5,166 bases of DNA from Candidatus Hodarchaeota archaeon. GTDB lineage: Archaea > Asgardarchaeota > Heimdallarchaeia > Hodarchaeales > YT1-057. Where the stretch lies: the NCBI GenBank assembly GCA_016839955.1, contig JAEOTI010000283.1, positions 1 through 5,166 of the forward strand. The letters run 5' to 3'. Under the pieces are notes generated by a model. The model ran no database searches. It saw only the letters and a list, made by a program, of their open reading frames with translations, and was not told the origin of the DNA. This document shows positions 1 through 5,166 of this stretch, in pieces (position 1 is the first letter of the stretch; each line of letters opens with the position of its first letter). Position numbers and translations under genes: made by a program.

Positions 1-388
1 GCAGACCAGCTCCTATTGAGGAGCCAAAAACGATATCTAAATAACCGTCACCATTAATATCCGCTAAATCCAACCCGTAGGGATTTTCTCCTGTGGTGAT
101 AATACTATGCTCTTCAAAAACACCTGTTCCATTATCATTTCTATAAATAATAATTTCCCCTTGATCTGGTCCAATGGAATTTCCTGTTACAAATTCTGGA
201 AATCCATCATGATCAAGATCTCCTGCTGCAAGTCCCCAAGCAATTAAATTTACACCAGCTACATCCCCCGAATATTGAAATGAAGCAGTTCCTACGCTTG
301 TTTCTCCTTGAGTTTCATAAATATTGAAAAAAAGAACTACCATCATAAAAAGAATAAGAATCATTCCATTATGTTTAGAAGAACTCAT
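1..388 (-). CDS. FG-GAP/VCBS repeat protein, N-terminal part, cut by the window edge
   Basis: The minus strand encodes 129 residues from an ATG at 388 and stays open to the window edge. Residues 1-7 are polar with one lysine. Residues 8-22 form a hydrophobic stretch (ILILFMMVVLFF), which is a signal peptide or N-terminal anchor, so the protein is probably exported. Two calcium-loop repeats follow: GDLDHDG at about 56-62 and ADINGDG at about 109-115. Each is followed by a short beta strand (FPEFVTGNS and YLDIVFGSS). The spacing of about 53 residues and the D-x-D/N-x-D-G loops are typical of FG-GAP/VCBS blades, so the complete protein is probably a beta-propeller on the cell surface with more blades to the left. 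No Shine-Dalgarno motif precedes the ATG, which would suit a leaderless transcript. Such propellers serve in adhesion, binding or as parts of secreted enzymes. The specific role cannot be told from this fragment. Confidence 0.82.
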   Translation of the reverse strand, partial: MSSSKHNGMILILFMMVVLFFNIYETQGETSVGTASFQYSGDVAGVNLIAWGLAAGDLDHDGFPEFVTGNSIGPDQGEIIIYRNDNGTGVFEEHSIITTGENPYGLDLADINGDGYLDIVFGSSIGAGL

Positions 389-404
389 TTCGTACAAACC
401 ACGG

Positions 405-416
405 ATATAATTTAGT
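405..416 (-). promoter_or_regulatory. Candidate TATA box for the FG-GAP gene
   Basis: On the minus strand this reads CTAAATTATATC, an archaeal TATA-like stretch centred about 23 bases upstream of the ATG at 388. Archaeal TATA boxes sit about 26 bases before the transcription start, so transcription would begin at or very near the start codon. That agrees with the missing Shine-Dalgarno sequence. In AT-rich DNA such boxes arise easily by chance. Confidence 0.35.
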
Positions 417-427
417 GTGTCTTCTTA

Positions 428-445
428 TTTCAAGGTCGCTTGAAA
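428..445. promoter_or_regulatory. Perfect 7-bp inverted repeat, possible operator
   Basis: TTTCAAG and CTTGAAA flank a GTCG centre, giving an 18-base near-palindrome. It lies about 12 bases upstream of the candidate TATA box of the FG-GAP gene. This is a plausible place for a dimeric helix-turn-helix regulator, or a general activator acting beside the TFB/TBP site. It could also be a small hairpin. It is far from the permease start (about 250 bases), so if it acts it more likely acts on the minus-strand gene. No regulator is encoded in the window. Confidence 0.35.
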
Positions 446-603
446 GACTAAATTTAAATACTACCTATTTCTAGTTATGTTAGCGACGAAATGGCTCTAC
501 CCAAGGATTGTGAGCTGAAATCAACAATTCCTAATAAAAACCTCATTAAATGCCTTATATCTATTACGAAAAGTGCAGCATGGAATCAATATTCATAAGA
601 CAC

Positions 604-628
604 TTTTAAACGTAGCTGAGGATATATC
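604..628 (+). promoter_or_regulatory. Candidate promoter boxes for the permease gene
   Basis: Two AT-rich, TATA-like stretches lie upstream of the GTG at 699: TTTTAAA at 604-610 and ATATATC at 622-628. With an archaeal spacing of about 26 bases they would give transcription starts near 633 or 650 and a leader of roughly 50-65 bases. That leader would include the GAGG ribosome site. I cannot choose between the two boxes by eye. Confidence 0.25.
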
Positions 629-684
629 AATAGAAGACTAGGTTGTTACATCAAGATCAGTTGAGAAGACAATCATTTCTTAAA

Positions 685-688
685 GAGG
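685..688 (+). promoter_or_regulatory. Ribosome binding site GAGG of the permease gene
   Basis: GAGG lies ten bases before the GTG at 699 and matches the core of the AGGAGGTGA consensus. It supports the non-ATG start, because an in-frame TAA at 681-683 rules out any start further upstream. The next in-frame ATG (codon 26) would remove most of the predicted coiled coil. Confidence 0.5.
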
Positions 689-698
689 CGCGATTCTT

Positions 699-3600
699 GT
701 GACCGAAAATGAGACAATTGAATCACTACGACAACAAATAAAGGAGCTTGAAAACAAAGTCGACCTGAAAACAATGGAATTGGAACAGAAAAAGCCCCTT
801 AACTTTGGTCCTGAAGGTATTTCTAAAGAATTTTGTTTTAATCCTACAACTAAAAGACCCTTAGGTATTACTATAATAGCGATTTTCTATTGGATAATTG
901 CACTATCATACATAATGTTTTTTTATTTGTTTACTAAATATGTATCAGATTTGCGTTATCGAGAATTGATTTCACAAGAAGAAGCTGATTATTTTTTAAG
1001 CTTGGGGTTAATAAATCTAATTCCTGCAGCCATTTTCTTTTTAATGGGTTTTGGTCTTTGGAAATTACGAAATATTGCTAGAATAGTTATGATTATTCTT
1101 CACTCTCTTGTAATTTTACTGGTAACAGTGCAAATAGTTATAGGCTCTTCATCACCAGGTATAATGCAAAGTCGACTATTCATTAGTGTCCTTATCATCG
1201 CATATCTCCTAAAAGGATCCACGCGTCAAGTATTTAATAGTTCCTTTGCAGCAATAGAGTATCGCGCTCTTGCTTCGACAATATTTTTTGGGACAATCAA
1301 TCTTTTCCATTATAAACGTAGATCTATGAATATGTTACTTGGCTTCTTTGTTGGATGCGCTTTAGTAGCAAGTTTTTTCATATGGGAATATTCTGCTCTC
1401 GAATTTGCTATTAAAGATTCTCTTACAGATCGAGATTTTGAAGTGGAAGTCCAATCTTTTGGAGATGAAGAGACTCATCATACATTGGATTCAATTAGGA
1501 CCTGGTTAACCACTGAAGATATGGTTGAAGAAAGTTATATTGTGTACAAAACAATAGGTATATTTGGATCAGAGGATTTTAATGATAGTCATGTTTACAA
1601 TCCTAGAAATAATACGGATTTTTATGTAACTGATTCTGATGGAGTTCACTTTGTAGACTATGGGTTTTGCAATCGAATTGCCCATCAAGTAAACTATGAA
1701 GGAAATTTCACATTATCACAAAATACATCAATTATATCAAGAAGTTTAGTTGATAAACTTGAAGCAATCGGAATTGGGCCAATTACGGTTGGTTTTACCC
1801 TTAATTTTTCATTTGGGTTGGATAATGAGCCAGTTGCAGAAACAACTACATTAGGAATGCTTGAGCGGCAAACAGTTTCTACAAAAATTATAAGTATTTA
1901 TCAACGACTTCCTCAACTTAATCCAGCAAAACTGGAATTCAATCCTGAAGTATTATCCGAAGATACAATAATACTCCCTCGACAAATAATTGGAATTGCA
2001 AGAGAAAAGACTTTGGAGCAGAACTTCTTAATTCCTCGACTATTTATTAGATTGGATCGAAATTTCGTTTCAGAAATGGATTTTGATACTTTAGAGAAGG
2101 AAATATTCAGTTTAAGAGCTCGTATTACAGCTAATTTTCCCCAGGTCTACATTAAAGTATATCTAACGAATATTCAAGCCACAAAGCAACAATATGAAAA
2201 TGCAAAAGTTACAATGTTCTTTCTACTTGTCCCATTAATTCTTTTAGCTGCTTCATTTACCTTTTTTGCAGTATCTGTTGTTGTCAGAGGTAGACTTAAT
2301 GAGATGGCAGTTCTTCGTGTGCGAGGAGCTCGCACTTATCAAATCATTACTTCATTCATTTTTGAATTCTTAGTAGTTGCTTTTATTGGGCTTCTAGCAG
2401 GTACTTATTTTGGTCAGGCCATAGCTGCTTTAATCCCTACAGCATCAGAGTTTTTAGTATTTGATACTAATTCTTTTTATACGAGATACGATGATCTTAC
2501 TATTCCATCTATTGTATGGATTATGACAAGTATTTTCTGTATTGCAACTCTTACTTTACCTTTATCGGTCCAGATACGAAAATTCCTTACCATAGACATC
2601 TCAGAAGCCTTGGGAAGTGAGGAAGCTAAGAGAAAAAGCGAGATGGGAATTAAACCTCAAGAATCAAACTACTTAAGATCTTCAATATTTTTTTCTACAA
2701 TATTGATTGGAACATTTATTCTCTTCCTTTTCCTAATTGAAACAGGGATAATTGAGCAATATTATGGAACCAGTAGATGGCTTCCAGTTCTTTTTGGTAT
2801 CACTCTAATCTTTTGGATATGCTTTTCAATCATGGCAGCTAATATGGCATCTAGTGTTGTACCTGCAATTAGACCTGTCTTTCATCTTTTGATTGGTGCT
2901 CCTGCGACGCTCGCAGTGAGGAGTTTAAAACGAAGGCATGCTCAATTTATATCTTTAACCGTTATTCTCACACTGATCTTCAGTGTTGGATTCTTTTCAA
3001 TAATTAATGGAGAGACAATTGAGGATAACTCTCGTAGACAACTGAGATATATTATTGGTAGTGATTTTAAAATTCGAACTAACACTCCTATAGCCTTTAA
3101 CGATCTCTTTATTGAAGATATACCAGGTATTTCCAAGGTTCTTCCGGTATATTATTCATTTGCATATTTCAGTGACCATATAGTATATATAGTCGGCGTT
3201 GACCCTATTTTATATTCTGAAATTGCTGTTTGGGATGATACAAGTTTTATAGAGCCCAAAACACCTAATAATCAAATTTTATCTCAATTAGCTATTGGAG
3301 CAGATGGTATTATTATTAACGAGTTTCTTGCAGAACTAATGGTAGCAAAAACTGGTAGTAATGTAGCGTTATATCAAGTTAATGGTGAATTGGGTTTGAA
3401 TTTACCTTTTAAGGTTATTGGCGTTGCTAAATCTCTTCCAGGATTTGGACCAGCAAAGAACACGCTAATTGAGTCTCGATCTGGACAAGTAGATGCAGGG
3501 ATAGTTGTAGTTAAGAAAGATATTTTGCAGTCATACTTCAATATCCAAACAGCGAATTTATTTCTTGCAAAAGCAGAAAGTGACTCAAATCAAAATGAGA

Positions 3601-4112
3601 TCACAAAAACTCTTCGCGAAAATCCAAATGTCCTTCAGGTTTTTGCTGCTTCTGAAGTCGATCAGATACATTCGGAAATCTATGCAATAAAGATACTTGG
3701 AATTATCACTGTTGGATTTCTTGTCGCGGTAATACTTGGAATAATTGCATTAACTAATTTCCTTGCTTATTTAGTCACGGTTCGAAAACAAGAATATGCC
3801 ATAATGCTTTCTTTTGGTGCGAGTCGTAAACAAATGACTCATTTAATAATGGTAGAATTTATCAGCATTGCTGCCTTCGCTTTCATATTTGGTGCCTGTA
3901 TGGGCATAATTTTTTCTTGGGTCTATCTACAAATCTCTCAAGAGTTTCTTGGAGTGGAAGAAATACTTCCAATAAAACAAATCATTCCCATTGAGGTTGT
4001 TCTTGCAGCTTGTGTTATTGTTGCATTCTTCCTGATCATAGGAACTTACTTACCAGCTCGTAAAGCAGTCAGTTGTGAAGTCCCAATGGTATTACGAAGT
4101 AAATTTGTCTGA
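699..4112 (+). CDS. FtsX-family ABC permease with N-terminal coiled coil and extra four-helix module
   Basis: This 1137-residue membrane protein starts at GTG. Residues 1-32 are charged and heptad-like (ESLRQQIKELENKV), so a short coiled coil is likely. Residues 53-175 hold four hydrophobic helices (about 55-79, 101-122, 126-148, 157-174), with a KRPLGITIIAIFYW start and a GLWKLRNIARIV segment like small four-helix membrane domains of the DUF2127 sort (recalled by eye, not searched). A ten-helix core follows: helix 209-229; extracellular domain about 231-503; helices 504-530, 549-580 and 603-624; a linker pair at 660-681 and 693-712; helix 749-769; a second MacB-PCD-like extracellular domain about 770-994; helices 995-1026, 1046-1078 and 1095-1117. 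The signature after the first helix of each FtsX triplet occurs twice: RLNEMAVLRVRGAR (532-545) and RKQEYAIMLSFGASR (1029-1043). This is a fused, duplicated permease of the MacB/LolE/YbbP type, expected to couple a cytoplasmic ATPase to work on an envelope lipid, lipoprotein or peptide. The substrate is unknown. No ATPase gene is adjacent. Confidence 0.88.
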   Translation: MTENETIESLRQQIKELENKVDLKTMELEQKKPLNFGPEGISKEFCFNPTTKRPLGITIIAIFYWIIALSYIMFFYLFTKYVSDLRYRELISQEEADYFLSLGLINLIPAAIFFLMGFGLWKLRNIARIVMIILHSLVILLVTVQIVIGSSSPGIMQSRLFISVLIIAYLLKGSTRQVFNSSFAAIEYRALASTIFFGTINLFHYKRRSMNMLLGFFVGCALVASFFIWEYSALEFAIKDSLTDRDFEVEVQSFGDEETHHTLDSIRTWLTTEDMVEESYIVYKTIGIFGSEDFNDSHVYNPRNNTDFYVTDSDGVHFVDYGFCNRIAHQVNYEGNFTLSQNTSIISRSLVDKLEAIGIGPITVGFTLNFSFGLDNEPVAETTTLGMLERQTVSTKIISIYQRLPQLNPAKLEFNPEVLSEDTIILPRQIIGIAREKTLEQNFLIPRLFIRLDRNFVSEMDFDTLEKEIFSLRARITANFPQVYIKVYLTNIQATKQQYENAKVTMFFLLVPLILLAASFTFFAVSVVVRGRLNEMAVLRVRGARTYQIITSFIFEFLVVAFIGLLAGTYFGQAIAALIPTASEFLVFDTNSFYTRYDDLTIPSIVWIMTSIFCIATLTLPLSVQIRKFLTIDISEALGSEEAKRKSEMGIKPQESNYLRSSIFFSTILIGTFILFLFLIETGIIEQYYGTSRWLPVLFGITLIFWICFSIMAANMASSVVPAIRPVFHLLIGAPATLAVRSLKRRHAQFISLTVILTLIFSVGFFSIINGETIEDNSRRQLRYIIGSDFKIRTNTPIAFNDLFIEDIPGISKVLPVYYSFAYFSDHIVYIVGVDPILYSEIAVWDDTSFIEPKTPNNQILSQLAIGADGIIINEFLAELMVAKTGSNVALYQVNGELGLNLPFKVIGVAKSLPGFGPAKNTLIESRSGQVDAGIVVVKKDILQSYFNIQTANLFLAKAESDSNQNEITKTLRENPNVLQVFAASEVDQIHSEIYAIKILGIITVGFLVAVILGIIALTNFLAYLVTVRKQEYAIMLSFGASRKQMTHLIMVEFISIAAFAFIFGACMGIIFSWVYLQISQEFLGVEEILPIKQIIPIEVVLAACVIVAFFLIIGTYLPARKAVSCEVPMVLRSKFV

Positions 4113-4120
4113 AACTTTAT

Positions 4121-4849
4121 TCAAAAGGAGAATTCCATTAAATTTATTGCTCCAGAATGTAAAGCAGATGCAACTAAACAACCATCACAACCGATCCTAG
4201 AAAGGGTTTGGAGATCTTGTAGATTTTTAACCCCACCTCCCCAATAGAAAGGCAGGGATAAGTTCTTTGATAAAGATTTGACTAAATCAAAATTTGGACC
4301 AGTTTCTGCTCCGACTCTATCTAACTCTATTGCTAATATTCCATGAATGCCATTTTTAATCGCAAGTAATGCAGCATCTACTGGATCCTGTGGAATATTT
4401 GAATTCAAAGGCGATAAAACCTTTTCTTTTGAAATATCGATACTGAACCAAACTTCTTTGGATTTGCTATATTTAACAATGAGTTCAAGGTCTGATAATT
4501 GTCTAAGTGTTTCTGAACCTACCACAATAGAAAATTCGGAAGAGAAAATTTCTAATTCAACAGTCGTTACAACTCCAATGTCAAGGAGTATTTTTTCATC
4601 GAAAATCTGACGAAGTGAGGAGATGATAGAAAAATTGTTCCCTACTCCTTCAATACTGTCTAAATCTGCGATATATATCTCTTGAAAGGCGTAAAAATCC
4701 AACATTGCTTGTAGAAGGAAAAAAGGATCACTTGCTTCTGGACTCGGGAGAAAAATTGTCTCTTTCAAAGGTTGGTATTCGGTTCGATTACCACGCACAC
4801 CTTTAACTACTTTCCCACCCATCAAATCTAAAACAGGAATCACTCTCAT
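4121..4849 (-). CDS. HisA/HisF-related TIM-barrel protein, probably of C1-cofactor metabolism rather than histidine synthesis
   Basis: I chose the ATG at 4849 (242 residues) because AAAGGTGG lies eight bases upstream and MRVIPVLDL is the usual HisA-type beginning. A GTG at 4861 would add four residues. The barrel keeps Asp8 in the first strand (IPVLDLMGGKVV), a second candidate catalytic Asp138 (WFSIDISKEKVLSP), the ADLDSIEG strand (61-68), and the C-terminal phosphate loops WGGGVKNL (203-210) and LVASALHSG (225-233). It differs from true HisA: the GGIR loop is replaced by DIGVV (90-94), VVGSETL (109-115) follows, the threonine of the HisA HTEI strand is Ile174, and RGNRTEYQPL (19-28) replaces the usual first loop. 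These features match the 'hisA/hisF family' proteins of methanogens and H4MPT-using methylotrophs, as I recall them. The gene ends eight bases from the convergent permease gene and its start faces an MfnD-like ligase, which supports a role in methanofuran or pterin cofactor synthesis. The reaction is not known to me. A histidine-pathway role is less likely because no his genes are nearby. Confidence 0.85.
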   Translation of the reverse strand: MRVIPVLDLMGGKVVKGVRGNRTEYQPLKETIFLPSPEASDPFFLLQAMLDFYAFQEIYIADLDSIEGVGNNFSIISSLRQIFDEKILLDIGVVTTVELEIFSSEFSIVVGSETLRQLSDLELIVKYSKSKEVWFSIDISKEKVLSPLNSNIPQDPVDAALLAIKNGIHGILAIELDRVGAETGPNFDLVKSLSKNLSLPFYWGGGVKNLQDLQTLSRIGCDGCLVASALHSGAINLMEFSF

Positions 4850-4857
4850 TTCTTCAA

Positions 4858-4865
4858 CCACCTTT
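4858..4865 (-). promoter_or_regulatory. Ribosome binding site of the HisA-like gene
   Basis: On the minus strand this reads AAAGGTGG, eight bases before the ATG at 4849. AGGTG matches the archaeal and bacterial anti-Shine-Dalgarno complement. It decides for the ATG over the GTG at 4861, which lies inside this motif. Confidence 0.55.
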
Positions 4866-4869
4866 AAAA
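4863..4869 (+). promoter_or_regulatory. Candidate TATA box for the MfnD-like gene
   Basis: TTTAAAA is centred about 33 bases before the TTG at 4899, which would give a very short leader of about 7 bases. It overlaps the ribosome site of the opposite gene by three bases. This is weak evidence in AT-rich DNA. Confidence 0.2.
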
Positions 4870-4898
4870 CATTGGCTGAATTTAGATTGGGAAATCCG

Positions 4899-5166
4899 TT
4901 GCATATCTTAGTCTGTGAATTTGTTTGCGGAGGAGGTCTTTCATCAGAAGAAGTTCCAATGTCCTTATTTTCTGAAGCTTTTGCTATGTTGCGAGCTCTT
5001 ATTGATATGTTTCACCGAACTGAAGATGTTGTCTCTACTTTGTTTGATTCTCGAATAAGGGCGATTTCAGAAGCTTTACCTGTTGAATGCAAGATTATTC
5101 AAAAGGAAAAAGATTTTTATCAACAATTATCTAATTTAACTTCGAAAGTGGATTACATTATTTGTA
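4899..5166 (+). CDS. mfnD: ATP-grasp protein resembling tyramine-glutamate ligase (MfnD), N-terminal part, cut by the window edge
   Basis: The frame runs open from a TTG to the right edge and gives 89 residues beginning MHILVCEFVCGGGLSSEEVP. This matches the opening of the MfnD-type ATP-grasp family: a first strand with E-F/Y, then GGG, then a segment like SLFSEAFAMLRALIDMF (22-38), then V-x-T-L-F-D-x-R (45-52), ending in a VDYII strand at 84-88 that normally leads to an ATP-grasp linker. In Methanocaldococcus the family ligates glutamate to tyramine in methanofuran synthesis. Methylotrophic bacteria have relatives beside H4MPT genes. The catalytic ATP-grasp core lies outside the window, so the call rests on the N-terminal domain. 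The start is uncertain: TTG at 4899 gives the family's usual N-terminus, while in-frame TTGs at 4872 and 4887 would add nine or four residues, and none has a strong ribosome site. The divergent HisA-like neighbour supports a C1-cofactor role. Confidence 0.6.
   Translation, partial: MHILVCEFVCGGGLSSEEVPMSLFSEAFAMLRALIDMFHRTEDVVSTLFDSRIRAISEALPVECKIIQKEKDFYQQLSNLTSKVDYIIC

Larger units (their letters stand above)
389..698. other. 310-base divergent intergenic region
   Basis: This gap separates the start codons of the minus-strand FG-GAP gene and the plus-strand permease gene, so it must hold the promoters of both. I found only very short open frames in it (for example 13 and 19 codons on the plus strand, from ATGs near 478 and 550), without convincing ribosome sites. 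I do not call them genes. No tRNA-like or other structured RNA was recognised. The visible elements are an AT-rich TATA-like box at 405-416, a perfect inverted repeat at 428-445, and AT-rich candidate boxes at 604-628. Confidence 0.7.
4850..4898. other. Short divergent control region between the HisA-like and MfnD-like genes
   Basis: With the starts chosen here only 49 bases separate the two start codons (22 if the ligase begins at 4872). Promoter elements of one gene must therefore lie within, or very close to, the other's leader. AT-rich stretches at 4863-4869 and 4878-4887 are the only candidate boxes. The arrangement suggests shared or mutually exclusive transcription. Confidence 0.5.

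Noticed and set aside
428..445. Inverted repeat as a rho-independent style terminator
   Set aside because: No gene ends there on either strand and no T-tract follows the stem, so an operator is the better reading.
478..610. Tiny plus-strand open frames (13 and 19 codons) in the intergenic region
   Set aside because: They are too short, have no clear ribosome site and no recognisable product.
2942..3136. 64-codon minus-strand open frame inside the permease gene
   Set aside because: It lies wholly within a strongly supported coding region, has no ribosome site that I could see, and its translation resembles no family.
4347..4610. 87-codon plus-strand open frame opposite the HisA-like gene
   Set aside because: It is antisense to a well-supported TIM-barrel gene. 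Its serine-rich product is what the reverse strand of an AT-rich gene gives by chance.
4121..4861. Assignment as genuine hisA or hisF of histidine synthesis
   Set aside because: The GGIR loop and the HTEI strand of HisA are not kept, no his genes flank it, and the neighbour is an MfnD-like ligase.
1..5166. CRISPR arrays, transposases, phage or toxin-antitoxin genes
   Set aside because: I saw no direct-repeat series, no transposase motifs and no terminal inverted repeats. Composition and gene layout look like ordinary chromosome.

Overview
The window is AT-rich and gene-dense. It looks archaeal, from a lineage that is not identifiable from sequence alone. The arguments are a very large FtsX-type permease with extra N-terminal membrane segments, a secreted or membrane-anchored FG-GAP protein, a HisA-related TIM barrel of the kind found in organisms with methanofuran/tetrahydromethanopterin C1 chemistry, and the start of an ATP-grasp protein resembling tyramine-glutamate ligase (MfnD). 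Non-methanogenic archaea such as Asgard/Heimdallarchaeia-type genomes would fit. This is inference. Methylotrophic bacteria carry the same C1 families but usually have higher GC.

Layout. From 388 down to the left edge, on the minus strand, is the N-terminal part of an FG-GAP/VCBS beta-propeller protein. A 310-base non-coding gap (389-698) separates it from a divergent plus-strand gene (699-4112). That gene encodes a 1137-residue ABC-type permease with two FtsX halves, two large extracellular domains and an N-terminal coiled coil plus four-helix extension. Eight bases later, convergent on the minus strand (4121-4849), lies a HisA/HisF-related protein. Its 5' end faces a plus-strand gene running off the right edge, which encodes the N-terminal part of an MfnD-like ATP-grasp ligase.

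How the genes relate. The two right-hand genes are divergent across a very short gap. They plausibly share a promoter region and a pathway: synthesis of methanofuran or a related C1-carrier cofactor. The left-hand genes are envelope functions and also share a divergent control region containing a perfect 7-bp inverted repeat. The permease has no same-strand neighbour in the window, so its ATPase must be encoded elsewhere. No RNA genes, CRISPR arrays, insertion sequences or other mobile elements were recognised.
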